This document shows positions 38,110 to 50,500 of a stretch of DNA of 52,618 bases, in pieces. The stretch's first letter is position 1. Each line of letters starts with the position of its first letter. Source of the stretch: Scleroderma bovista (Eukaryota; Basidiomycota; Agaricomycetes; Boletales; Sclerodermataceae); assembly GCA_037178675.1 (NCBI GenBank), contig JAYMGJ010000293.1, positions 1 to 52,618 on the forward strand, read 5' to 3'. The translations under genes were made by a program, and so were the position numbers. The notes under the pieces were generated by a model. That model was not told the DNA's origin, searched no databases, and was given only the letters and a program-made list of their open reading frames with translations.

Positions 38110-39593
38110 GGTGGAAGGAGGAAAGTGCACTCGTCAGGCTGCCCGCACTGCGGGTCTGTTCCTTTAGATATTATTTTTGTGTACATACCTAACGTACTAG
38201 CTAACAGATGCCCTCATCAGGGGCACCTTGGCAGCAGTTTTTTGGTGTTCCCAGATGCCTGTCTTCAGGGGTTCCTGCCAATTCCCGAAATGGTTGAGCG
38301 CCCCTGACGGCAGTTTATTGGGCCCGATCAACGTTGCGGGGAGGGTATTACATCCCTCACACCGGTCTATTGGATGAGATTGGCAGCATCATAAGAAGGC
38401 TCATCGAGGGTTTCACATCCCTCCTAGGAGGTCCCTCAAACCTTTTTAGTGGGATAAAATTTGTATATATTCTTGCATTTATCTATACAATCTAACCAGT
38501 TTGTCACCTTTTGTCGTCCCGCTAAGCTCCACCGGTCAACATCGTTTGTTCCTGCAGAGTGTCTGGCTGCTGCGTCGTCATCGTCATCGTCCCACTGGCT
38601 TCACCGGCTGTAGTCATCAGTATCGTGCAATGTCGATGTGCTGCTGCTTGCCACACAATCGTGGTCGTGGCCGTTGTCAATGTCATACCGCTGACTGCAT
38701 GATGGCTGTCATTGTTGTTGTCATGGTCCATTGGATGGCAGTGGCTGGTGTTGTCATTGTGGTGGTGGTGGTGGTTGTCGTCATCCATTGACTGTTTGTA
38801 AGGGTGGTGGTGTCATTGTTGTCTGATGGTAGAAGCGCTGGTGTAGCTTTTGCGCCATCTTCTCCTGAACATCTCCTTCATGTTTCCCTGGATATATATT
38901 ATGTACAACAGTGTATAAACCAATGTCAGATAAAAACGGACCATTTGCTCTCCCAACAGCGCGTATCTGGCTACAGGTGGTGGCGGTTGTTTTTATCCGC
39001 ACAGTGGTGGGTGCTCGCCACCGATATCATACTATGGTGGGACTGCCGTGGCAGCTGTTGTTGTCTGCACGGTGGTGGTCGCGGTAGTCGCGACAGTCAT
39101 GATAAACACTAGGTTGGGATATTTAGCACGCGCCGAACGAGCAATTGCAAGATTACTCACCTCCCCGCCTGGACCACCCACCAACTCCCCACAACGCCGT
39201 TAGACGTCGACATCGGCGCAGAAAACTCAAGGTCGAACCTACAAAGGTCAATTAAGCTCGGGAAGATGAAACGACTTACCACGGTCCACGGACATGCGCA
39301 ACCACTCGGAAACGCTTAAAAAGTGTTTCTGTTAGGTCATAAGGCCTAAACGTCGACGTGGAGGGTTGAGAGCATGTCTACAAATGTCAGTTGAATGCCA
39401 AAGATGGAGATCACTTACCTGGGTAAAGGCAACGCGCTCAGTCAATGCGAAGTGCATGGAACAGAATCGGAACTTTGAAAAACCTTGTTTGCAAGCAGCG
39501 GGAGTACTGGAGACGCGTCAGTCATATTGGAGGGACAGTCGCGAGTTGCGATCAACACAGAGAATGGGCGGCCAAGTATTTGGTGAGCGATAG
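38110..39593. other. Intergenic, includes low-complexity GTT/GTC tract
   Basis: No gene was recognised. From about 38560 to 39100 the sequence is dominated by GTTGTCATTG-like and GGTGGT units (for example GTGGTGGTGGTGGTGGTTGT near 38760). Both strands are therefore open and encode only Val- or His/Asp/Thr-rich runs. Confidence 0.5.
38560..39100. repeat. Imperfect trinucleotide/minisatellite tract
   Basis: Repeated GTTGTCATTG, GTCATCGTCATCGTC and GTGGTG units with many interruptions. A simple-sequence tract. Confidence 0.6.
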
Positions 39594-40283
39594 TAGTGCC
39601 AGGCTGTCGTTGGTTGGCCCGTAATTGTGTAGGTACTATGCAACTCGCCTGGCCGCCATGAGTAATTCATACCTGGAAATACCCGCTCCTGCATCAGCCA
39701 AGATTCTATCGCAAATACTCTGTCAGAAATCTTGCTGACATCTTTGCAAACGATGGTACCCACCGCCGCAAATGACTGTGGTCATAGTCTGGGGCATCTA
39801 CAATCGCCATCTCCAAAACCTTTCCGTCTTGTTGCACATACTGGTACCTGTGATCCATGATACGGTCTAGTCAGGAAACCGGGTCGCTCACCCTGCTTCG
39901 ATCTTCTCGCTCTGCTGGCTTCACCAGTCGGAGAGGGAACGATTGTCTTCCATCGAATCTTTGGTCTGCCTTTGGGAGACTAGGCTTCACCCTCTTGTCA
40001 TTCACAATCCGACGAATAACCTGATTGGTATGAGTTCGTAACCCAGGGGATGGATGGGTCAATTTGCCTTTTCCACGATTTGCTCGATTTCCGAACGGAT
40101 TCCTTGCCAGAACGCCAATAAAATCTACAGTATGCGTTCTCCAGACCGAAAGAACGACAGATGTTTGCTTATGGCACTCACCATACCCGTGATATCTTCT
40201 TCCAGAGCCCGCCGTTCGTCGTCGACATGGGTTGCAGTTAGCTTCGCTTCGAGAGAGCTTGAACGTCTTGCACCAGCAATCGA
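39594..40283 (-). pseudogene. Truncated copy of HET gene 3' end
   Basis: This matches 47427-48053, the last exons and 3' flank of HET-2, in the same orientation. Shared coding pieces include EAKLTATHVDDERR, LEEDITG, SEIEQIVEK, NDKRV and the C-terminal QDGKVLEMAIV then SFAKMS. The equivalent stop codon lies at 39706-39708. It carries an extra 66 bases (about 39929-39994) that add 22 in-frame codons next to NDKRVK. The upstream 3.5 kb of the gene, with the HET domain, is absent. At its 5' end it is fused head to head with CCHL-B. It is a gene fragment with no start of its own. Confidence 0.85.
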
Positions 40284-41651
40284 CTTCAGGCTGTCCGATG
40301 CACCGGTCAACCTCAACCTCAACCCCACCTCCATCTAGTTCCGGGTGCCCGGTAGAACATACTCCACCTTCAAAACCCGCGGGTGGATGCCCTATCGACC
40401 ATTCCTCAGTTGACATGAATCCACTAAATCAAATGCCCTCGCTGCCACAAACTCCACTCGACCCCCACACACAATCTGCCCCACTTCCAACCAACCGAAC
40501 GATGTCGTCAATCCCCTGCAGAGCGGAGGATGGTAAGATACAGACATGGGAGTATCCCTCACCGCAGCAGTTTTACAATGCACTGGTTAGAAAAGGCTGG
40601 GAAACACCTGTCGAACATGTCGAAACGATGGTAGACATACACAATTTCTTGAATGAGCGGGCATGGGAAGAGGTGCTGAGATGGGAGAAACGTGTCGCCC
40701 AGTTCGTAACGTGCTACAGTTAGTATCTGTGGACACGTTTCTGACTGATCAATGCGTAGACCTAGTGATATGGAACCGCAGCTCGCCAGATTTAAGGGAC
40801 GCCCCGGAGAGATATCGCCCAAAGCGCGGTTCTGGATATTTATGGGCTGGCTGCTTCCTACAAGGTTCAAGTATGTCATTCTCCAAATCGTACTATACTT
40901 GTCTGACTGTTGGGACAGTACCGAACCACCCTTCGATCGTCATGACTGGGTTGTCCGCCGACCAAAGACGGGCGAGGAGGTGCGGTACGTGATTGACTAT
41001 TATTCCGCCCCGCCCACACCAGACGGCGAACCTGTGTTTGCGCTCGATGTGCGTCCCGCACTCGACAGCATGGAGAGCATGTGTGAACGGCTATCTGTTG
41101 GCATGGATGACATCTGGGAGACCATGAGGGAACACGGATGGGGAAAAAGTCCATCGTAGCCGGTACTTTTCTTCCAGTCTATTAGCAAAATATTGCAAGA
41201 TTGCTGACTTACATCATGTAAGTCACTTCTTGTTTCTGCCTCTTAGATACCTTCGCGTATGCCCGTGACATAGAATCCTATTATTATACCCCCTCTCCTT
41301 CTACATTGTTAATCCTTGGATTCAGCCTCCCTGACATGTTATTTCATCATAGCTGTAATCAAAGGTACTTTATACTCCCGCTCGTCTTTGACAAGGTATG
41401 TCAGTGGAATAACATGGAAAAGCTGAGATCGGTCAGGTATTGCTGATTTCGAGCACCTATTTGAACTTGGATTCCAGGTGTCATGACCGCTTGTTCATTC
41501 TACCACCCAATTATCACATTTAGCACCGACCGCAACATCGCCACCAAGTACTGAATCGACTCTACAGTAACTCCCAAATGACAGCTCATTACCCTTATAC
41601 ACAAGCACGTTCCACGCGCTCATCATGTTGCTAGGGTCGCTAACTATCCCA
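40284..41651 (+). repeat. Segmental duplication, CCHL copy B
   Basis: Second copy of 33798-35153, in direct orientation about 6.49 kb away. Relative to copy A it has a 6-base in-frame insertion near 40310 (ACCTCA) and another of about 6 bases in the 3' flank near 41465. Confidence 0.93.
40298..41159 (+). CDS. Cytochrome c heme lyase, 5'-truncated copy B
   Basis: A near-identical duplicate of CCHL-A that lacks the first 24 codons and the native promoter. The frame is open from 40193 but has no ATG before the Met of GCPMHR (40298). If translated from there it gives 254 residues over exons 40298-40710, 40760-40870 and 40919-41159. Splice sites, IHNFLNERAWEEVLRWE and RHDWVVRR are all kept, so the catalytic part is undamaged. 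The first CP motif is lost and the other two remain. Against copy A I count about ten amino-acid changes (for example Arg to Cys in MESMCERL and Arg to His in REHGWG) and about five silent ones, which points to relaxed constraint. It could be an expressed short paralogue or a pseudogene that has not yet decayed. Confidence 0.7.
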
Positions 41652-42485
41652 TTTGTGGCTGGTCGCTTGTTCAGGTCTCTCCCCCGATAACAGGCAACAT
41701 GCTTGGTATAGGGCCTGGCGGCCACCTGCAATGCTTGAGAGAGAGATCTGAACGGGGTGGACGGATTGGGTAAATCGAGTGCTCTGCAGGGTGAACCTTC
41801 GCTTACTACCTTTACTGGAGAACACTTTCGTCGAGGCGTGGAGTACCCCTATAGAGCACGGATATTCCTGAGGTGTAAACAAATCCGACGGTGAGCAACA
41901 GATAGAACCGAGATGCGGGGACGTCACACTTCTGGATACCAATATACCCTCATATGAGATCCGTATTACCAGGTCTATGGGCAGGTTGGGGGACTCGGAT
42001 CATTTGGACCATCATTTTACGAGAAAAACCATGCATACTTCTCTACCGTGCCAGCCTTGGCCACGCGGCAGAAGACCGCCCACAGGGGAATTTCCTTTTT
42101 ACTAACCACGCATCCAGTGGGGCGATTGATAACGAGGAAGATCGTCATCAATCGGTTCTGCTCGATTGATCGGTACAAATAATTGTTGAATTTGAAGTGG
42201 TCTTGCCAGAATATCCCATAGGTGCCGATAGGTATACAAATGAACTACAGTTGGCTACTTGTACATGATGCGAAGAGCCTTCATCTCCTTTTATACCTTC
42301 CAGTTCTTCTTCGCAAAGGATCAGTTCGTCTTCGACCTTTCCTGCAGCGGCAGTGTGTGCTGTGCGACCCGACTGATAAGCAGCAATCCGTGCTTGGATG
42401 TGCCCGTCTCAGCGTCAGACATGATTCTGATTCAAGATGACACAAGGTCAATATGGACATTGAATGCATAAGGGCATAACTGGAT
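41652..42485. other. Intergenic, nothing recognised
   Basis: This lies between the end of the duplicated CCHL segment and the HET-1 stop codon. Short frames on both strands lack support. The part next to 42485 is probably HET-1 3' UTR. Confidence 0.35.
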
Positions 42486-45400
42486 TTACCGTCGCAAATG
42501 CGCTTGGTCGCAATGCGGGGCATCCACCGTCGCCTGCTTGAGGACCTTTCCGATTTCTTTCAAACGCTGGGCACGGCAGTATGAACGGACTTACTTCTAT
42601 TACATGGAGACCTACTTACCTCGGCTCGTGCCTTCCGCACACTCTGATCTACATTTCCGTCTGCCACGATCCGACGCACAACCTAATTATCATGAGTTTG
42701 TAATTAGGATACAAAACAATTTTCTTGCCTTGGCTAAGACTTGCTCAATTTCTGAGCGAATCGCCAGCCAACACGCCAGTAAAATCTATAGCATGCAAAC
42801 TCGGTCAAATAGATTGCAACAAATACTGTCTGGAACTTTCACCTTGCCCGTGATGTCTTCCTCCAATGCCCGTTTCTCATCCTCACATTTCGCCGCGGCA
42901 CATTTTCCCTCGAGAATCTTTACTTCATGTGCCAAAAATCTGATAGTGGACCTAGTACGAAGTCATTTCAAAGGAAACCCTACAAATATTTCGTGACGTA
43001 TTACTCACCTCGTATCATTCACATGAACATGCCCTTTGCCACTGTGACGCAATGAACCATGAATATTGCGTTAACGACATCAGCGAAATATACCAACTCT
43101 AATGCTTTTTGATAAATAATGCTTATGACTCCTAGGAGCTGTTCCCCTGGAAATGATCATAGCACCTTAAGTGACGAAGACAAAACTTACCTCGGCACCG
43201 AAGCTCTTGGATCTCAACCCTTCTGCTTCGTGATACATCTTCGTCTTCTGCATGAGCCAAGTGTTCGGATCTACAGCCCTACCCGTTGTCATCGGCATTT
43301 TCTTCATCAAGCTGTCCACTAAGAACTCAATGCGGGAATCGTCTTCCGTCTCTGTCCTTTCAACATCCACATGATGCACTTGGTGGGCGACACTCGATGG
43401 TTCCTTCATTGATTTCTCCAATGATCCTATTTGGTCTCCCCCCACTGCTTTCCTCAGTTCGACCAAAGATATGTCCCCGATCTGGGGTATGTTAAAATGA
43501 GGGAGTAGCACAGAATGGTGGAATAAATACATACATGATCTTTAAAATATGCACCACCGAATATGCCTCTAAAAAACCTCATGGCCGTCTCCCCTTCTTC
43601 TGCTCCGCTGCCGCCTGTGGCTACTTGTTTGCATACAACTGGTTCGACGGCCGTTCCAAATGAATGGTATTTTGCGTCGTATTCGAGTTGCAAGTGTGGA
43701 TTCTGTTGAAACATTTGGTAAGGCAACTCATAGCTTTTACAATAAGATGGTGGACAACGAACTGAATGCACCAATATGCGAAAGTGATTTCTGGATATCA
43801 TCGATCGTTGTTATTCATACAAGCGCCAAGTATGTGGACATTACGCTTACCGGATTAGTTCAAACTGAGTTCTTGTGTTTGTGTGAGCTTTTTCTGCGCA
43901 CCAAAATAACGGCTTCATCGGGACAAACAGAGGCGTGGTGATAGGAAGTTTATTCCAGGACCCGTCTGGAATGGAAGTGAAAAGCAGGGGAAATGGTCAT
44001 TTCTGAAAAGCTCACTGTCATTGCCATGTTTCGACCACATCGGCGGCATTCCGATTATGCCCTGAGCTCGTGCAGCGTAACACTCCGAACATTCGACGAC
44101 CGTTGTTATCAGAGACATTCCCTCGAGCCGATGCGACAACGACTTCATTAAAGTAAAAATATGGTGATGGACTGGAAGTGACAAGCTCCTCGGGTGATAC
44201 AAAGTTAGGCCTTCCCAGTGATTTAGCCGGCGGTTTTGACCAACGCTTTCCACAATTTTTGTTTCTGTATCCGTATTGTCCTTGTGGCGAATTTTGTGTT
44301 CGTTGGGTCGAAAAACCAAATCTTTGGAATCGATGCGAAGCTCAGTTGACAATGTTTTCATGTCTTCAAATATGTTGCCTTCACGTTCAAAAGAAAGATT
44401 ATCCCACCGACCGTAGTCACCCAACTATTCCTCTCATAATGATGTTAGAAGGACTCCACATGATGGGTTGTTCGGTCACACACCTTTATTGCTGGCCCTG
44501 TAACGGCAGACATGAAGCGTGTGAGAACCGTGTCAACAAGGAAGCAGTGCACTGCATTCTGGTTCACTTGGAAGTTCGATAGAGTGGCATCCATCATCAA
44601 ACCGGGTGTCTTGGGACCATTTGCGGTGACCTGTGACAGTGTTAACATCAGACCTGCATCCAGTACAAGACAACTTGCACTAACCCCATCCAATATTTTC
44701 CATACATCAGGTGCTACACAACAGCCTGTGCAATGAGTAATGTCGATTGTAATCAAGCAGGTGTTCGGCTGTGGAAGGCGTTGATAAAATATCTGCACCC
44801 CTTTGATGGATCGGGGGAGATGAGCATGCTTTACCAAGCATAACCCGCTTTCAGACAGGTGGGTAATAGCAGAAGGTCGTGCCTGAACAATACAATGCGT
44901 ATGCCCTGGACTTATCGTTGTGGGGCTATATGCCTGTTCGACGTAGGCATACCACGACGGGTCCAAGATGCCAGGGGGTCGTTTGAGGTTCCCTTTCTCA
45001 GCGGGCGGATCAAATATAATGCGTGCCCATTCATGACCCAAACAATACCCAACAGCAAGCACAAAGCATGCGTTGGTTTTACTGTTCGCGTAGACTATGC
45101 TGGCCGAATGGTGGGTGCTCGACAGCGTGAGGGAATTGCGCGTCAAACCCACTTCCTTCGGGAAGACACATCGACGAGCAAAACCTTCGCACGTGATAGC
45201 ACTGTCATCGAATTTGAATGTGCAGTCCTTGCGACGCTTCTCTTCTCGGTGGGCGAGGTAAAGCAGCTGAAACTCTGCGGTTGCACCGTGGATAGTTTGG
45301 AAATGACCGAAGTATCTGTAGTAGTTTGACTTAAAAGAGACTAACATAATCGTTATCGGAGACGAGTCAAGAGAGCGACGACAAGCCAGCCTCGCCTCAA

Positions 45401-46463
45401 AGAGTGAATCCGAGCCGCGGGATCGATTCAGGGGTAGCCATATTTGAATACCGGCATTGGTAACAGAGTATGTGCGGAGCGATTCTTCTGGAATAGTGTG
45501 CGGTTCGCCTCCTAGAACGCCTTCTTTCAGTGCATCGAGATATTCGTCAGGTTCCATTCTGACGATATCTTCGCAATCCCGAAAAAAACTCGGATCATCA
45601 GCAAGTACACTCCCGGACCACCCAATTGTTCTTCGATCCCAAGCGAAGACGCTGTGATCATTGGTCATTCGAATGAGCTCCAACTGAAGGCGGCGGAATG
45701 CGTTTTTCCCCTCTCCATAAAGCATCGGCATATGCACACCGAAAAGCCCCAGCAATGAATATGCGCGGTCCTCCACCCGAGTCGTTTTCCTATCCGCAGC
45801 CCACGACATGATCTGCGCGACACTAAGATGATCTGCATCTAACCCGTATTGGAGGATGCAAGATGGGATGCGCGTTATCTCTTTCAAAGTGTGTGCGAAG
45901 AGATTTTTGTTGCCAATGGGCTGCCAGCGTTGGTTAAAGAACTGGACGACGCTTGGAGCGACGAGCTCTTGTAGAGTCCAACCGCGCGAAAACCACTTTG
46001 GCCACCCATCAAACTGGCCAAACTTTTCGTCGTCCCGCTTGGTAGGAAGCTTGTCTGCGTCCACGTCGTGCAGGTATGCGTAGCACCTTCCTGATCCTTC
46101 ATACCACCGAAACATTGAGTTGATAGCCTCAGAAAGCTCAGAGCTGCTCTCCGCGTTGATGCAACATGTATCCACCCACAGCCACTTAAACTCGTCTTTA
46201 TTCGCTTGTTCGCAGCTCTTCAGAATCTTCTGGTATCCAGGTCGCTGGCGGAGCTTCTTCCGATCAAAGGAGGCCATCTTCGACAACATTTCCATCTCTC
46301 TAAAGGTTATCTCCTCTGTGGCTGCACCCCAACAATGTGACAGGATCGCATATTTCATGTTTATCGGCTGTTCGTCACTGTATTGCTCGAGGACACTGGC
46401 GTCGGGGGCAACTCTCTTCCCCATATCAATGTCGAGAAGGTTACGGACGTTTATCAGGCGCAT
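42486..46463 (-). CDS. HET-domain protein 1
   Basis: A heterokaryon-incompatibility-type (HET) protein. The family acts in fungal self/non-self recognition and triggers cell death in ascomycetes; its role in basidiomycetes is little known. It starts at MRLINVRNLL (46463). Exon 1 is 46463-44685, then 44630-44484, then 44424 onward, with later exons ending EIGKVLKQATVDAP and stop 42486. The HET domain spans about 38-170: YAILSHCW (38-45), WVDTCCIN (96-103) and WFSRGWTLQELVAP (156-169). LGLFGVHMPMLYGEGKNAFR and HSVFAWDRR follow, as is typical. A long C-terminal region shared with HET-2 contains LGDYGRWDNLSF, HWEGLTLYHP, LITTVVECSEC, PLFVPMKPLFW and FRGIFGGAYFK, then a coiled-coil with EDEKRALEEDITG. 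I know no function for it. Intron 1 (54 bases) is stop-free and in frame, so retention gives a longer protein. No NACHT or repeat domain is seen. Confidence 0.85.
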
Positions 46464-47424
46464 TGTGCGTTAATCTGGAGGAATATCAATGAGCTTTGTC
46501 GTTTCACAATTGGGCCAGATATACTCACAGCTACCGCCGACGCGTGAAACAAGGATCGTCCGTGAGTCGTAGAATATGAACAACTGATATGAACAACTGA
46601 AGGGATGCGAGATGGACTCTGAGCGGGAATAAAGCAGCCAATCTACAGTTAGGCCCATCCAGCACGTGTCCATGCGTCGGCTGTATTTTCGGGCGCTTTG
46701 GGTTCTTGGGATGATTTCATAGTAATAGTGAAGTCCGAGATATCCCAATGCAGTATGGTGACAACAAGTTCTGTCATTATTGCGGTATATCATGGCTTTG
46801 TGGCCTTCAAGAGCGTCTGACGGTCCCGTTCCAAAACGTGCCAATCACAGCAACATCAAATGGCCGAGTATTGCAAGAAAGGATGTTGGGCCCAGAATGT
46901 AGGTCGAGACTAAGCTGGTAGTACTTGAAAGACCTGCCAGTGAGTAGAGCTATGTGGCCCGGAGTCCAGCAACCTATCCGAGTCAGTTAGTAATAGCCGT
47001 CACGAGCTTCTACTGGTTCCACAGCTCTTCAGAGGGTGTCCCGCTGAAGGCGACTAGGAGCGGAAATAGGAGCGAGTCGACTGGCTATCCATTACTTCGT
47101 TGTCGAGCTTCGAAGTAGATGTTGTCAGTGTGTCACTGATGACGGAGCTACTGAAGGAGCTTGAGCTTGAAGTATGTACGGCATGATCATGGAATTGATT
47201 ATCGATTACGACGACGTACTATGCTGCAAAGTTAGGCCAACTAATACGTGCCAGGCTGCAGTGAGCACTGTCCTGGATCTTTTTTTCTTTCAGTTAAGAT
47301 CGTCTATACTAACGTGTACTGTCCGCCGTTGTTAAGGCAGATAGATACAGAGAGAAGGAACAACGAATAGAATATAAGCATGAGTACAGGCAAATATAGG
47401 GGAGGACGTATGTGCACAAGACTA
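46464..47424. other. Upstream region of HET-1
   Basis: This lies between the two HET genes and contains the HET-1 promoter and the HET-2 3' end. A minus-strand frame at 46470-46844 leads up to HET-1 but ends in a stop before it. It looks like 5' UTR. Confidence 0.4.
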
Positions 47425-47542
47425 TTAGTGCCAGGCTGTCCTTGGTTGACCCGTAACTGTGTAGGTACTATGCAACTCGCCTCGACTGGCCGCCATGAGT
47501 AATTCGTACTTGGAAATACCCGCTCCTGCATCAGCCAAGATT

Positions 47543-50500
47543 CTATCGCAAATACTCTGTCAGAAATCTTCCTGACATCTTTGCAAACGACGATACCCAC
47601 CGCCGCAAATGACTGTGGTCATAGTCTGGGGCATCTACAATCGCCATCTCCAAAACCTTTCCGTCTTGTTGCACATACTGGTGCCTGTGAGATCCATGAC
47701 ACGATCTGGTCAGGAAACAGGGTCGCTCACCCTGCTTCGATCTTCTCGCTCTGCTTGCTTCACCCTCTTGTCATTCACAATCCGACGGATAACCTGGTTG
47801 GCATGAGTTCGTAGCCCAGGGGATGGATGGGTCAATTTACCTTTTCCACGATTTGCTCGATTTCCGAACGGATTCCTTGCCAGCACGCCAGTAAAATCTA
47901 CAGCATGCGTTCTCCAGACCGAACGAACGACACATGTTTGCTTATGGCACTCACCCTACCCGTGATATCTTCTTCCAGAGTCCGCCGTTCGTCGTCGACA
48001 TGGGTTGCAGTTAGCTTCGCTTCGAGAGCTTTCACGTCTTGCACCAGCAATCGAATTTTGCACCTACGTATATTTTTGCTGTAAGAGCACAGTCTGTGGA
48101 CTTGGCCATGGTAATACTACCTGTCGTCAGATACACGTCCCATATCTGGGGCTCTCTCTTCACCTCTGACATGCCTTTTAAATTCAACGGAGAAAACGAG
48201 GTAAATGGAACGACTCACGACGTACTACTATCAATGAACTCCGGCGACTTCTGATAAACAGCGCTGATAGTTTGTAGCACCTAACCAGTGTAAAAGGAGT
48301 CCCGAGTTGGAGGAGATGAAAAGCAAACCTCCATTCCAAAGCTTTTAGCCCTCAATTCCTCTGCCTCATGGACCATCTTTGTTCGCTGAGAATTCATGTC
48401 TATCGATTTATCTGACATTCTCTTCATCAAAGTTGCAGCTAAACCCTCGATGCGAGGATCGTGCACCGTCTCGTTCTCATCGTAAATGTCAGGTACAGCG
48501 TGCGGTGTTCCCGCCGAACTATCGGAAAGACTTGATGGTTGTTCAAGTGGATCTAAAGGGACGCCGTCGGCTGCATGACACGACTTGCTGATGGGGATAT
48601 GTGGTAGCCTGTCCCCGCCTTCATCTCCTTGTCTGCTTGTACCTCCAGCTATTCCAATCAATTCGAAGCAGGTTATGTCACCTATCTAAAGGGTTTCAGA
48701 GTGGTGAGACAAATGAAGTGAAACTAATATAAAACGAACGCACATAACCTTTGAAGTGCCCACCACCGAATATGTTCGAGAAAAAGTGGATGGCAGACTC
48801 CCTTGTTATCTCCACCTTTTTCTCTCCCTTTAATTATGGCAGTTTGCGCGAGGATACTACTAGTCAAAGTAGGTTACATACTCACCAATGATTTTCCACC
48901 ATGTGTTGCTGTTTGCGGTATTAGATGCTGCTAACGGCTGCCAATTAACAAGGACACATGGCATATAGACAACGTACTGCATCTAGTAATACATGAAAGT
49001 GTTTCCTACGTCCATGATACATTATCATGGCTGGTGTTCCGCACAAAGTGATATGAAAGACTCACCGAATTTGTTCAAAATATATTCGTGTGTTCTCGTG
49101 TGCTCTCTCCGATTGCCATACCAGGGGTTTCATCAGGATATACAGGGGCGTGCTAATGTGTAGTTTCTTCCAGAAACCATCTAACAGCAAAGGAAAAAAG
49201 AGGTATGAGGATAGAATTGAAGAGGACTCACTATTTCCGTGGTTGTGTTTGGGTCGTGTTTTTCGCATGGTATTGAATTTATTGGCATTGGAAAAATGGC
49301 AGTCCGAACATTGCACCACTGTCGTTATTAGATACTTGTCCTCTAGATGGTTGGCTAAGGCATCCAACAACGAGACAACATGATTGTGGGTCGGAAGGGA
49401 GAAGCCTTTTGGGTGATATAAAAAAAGACCTTCCCAATGGCGCCGATGGTTGTTAAACTCAACACTTTTTACTACAGGATTGATCACTTCGCTTATATTG
49501 TCCCGAGAGCGGATCTCGTGGCTGACTGGCGAAAGGTTATGATCCTTTGGATCGATATGAAACTCAACACCCAGCATCTTCAAGTCTGCAAAGATGTTTC
49601 CCCGAGGCGTAAAGGATACACCGTCCCAGTGACCATAGTCGCCCAGCTATTTCCATTCCTTATCAGTATTGTTTCCCATTGCTGCACTTACTTACGTTGA
49701 TCTCTGGTCCCCCTAGCGCCGACATGAAACGAGTATCGACCCCGTCCATGAGTAATCGGTGCACCGCACCACGATGATCCTGGGTGATTTCACCATCCAT
49801 CATCAGTCCCGGTGTATCTGGTCCATTTGACGAAAACTAAAGCGACATGAAAATCAGGTCGAGTAAAAACTCATGTATGGCACTAACCCCGTCCAAAGCT
49901 TGCCATACTCCGGGAGCTACACAACAACCCGTGCATCGCACGACATCGATTGTCACCGAGCACGTCTGGGGTTGCAGAAGTTGCTTATAGACCATGCGTA
50001 CACCTCTGAGAAACCGATGGAGGTGGGCATGTTCGACCAAATGCGATACGCGGGAGGGATGTTCTTTGAAAAGGATAGTCTGCCAAGCCTGGGCCATGCG
50101 TTGTGCATGTTCTGGGCTAGCCATCCGCATACGTTTATACACTTGCTCGGCGTAAGCTTTGCAAGCGGCCAGTTTGCTTTCTTCAGGCGGATCATCACAA
50201 ACGACGTGCACCCATTCATGACCTAAGAAGTACCCTACAACGACTGCGAAACAAGTCTTCGTGTTATCGTTTGCATAAACAATGATAGCGCGATCGCTTG
50301 TGTTTGACAACTTGACGGAGCTATCCTCCAAAATGATCCCCTCTGGAAAAACACAGCGTCGGACGAAACCGTCGTAAAAGATAGCCCTGTCATCGATCTT
50401 GAATGTGAAGTCATTGCGACGTTTTTCTTCTCGATAAACGAGATATAAGGGCTGGAATTGGGCTGTTGTTTCGGGAACGGGTTCAAAGTCTCCAAAGGCT

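Noticed and set aside
38501..38791. Plus and minus frames of about 90 codons with Val- or His-rich runs
   Set aside because: They are translations of a simple-sequence GTT/GTC/GTG tract, not genes.
40232..40723. Open frame suggesting a CCHL-B start upstream, inside the antisense of the HET tail
   Set aside because: That frame has no ATG before 40298; the apparent start is a TTG, so I did not use it.
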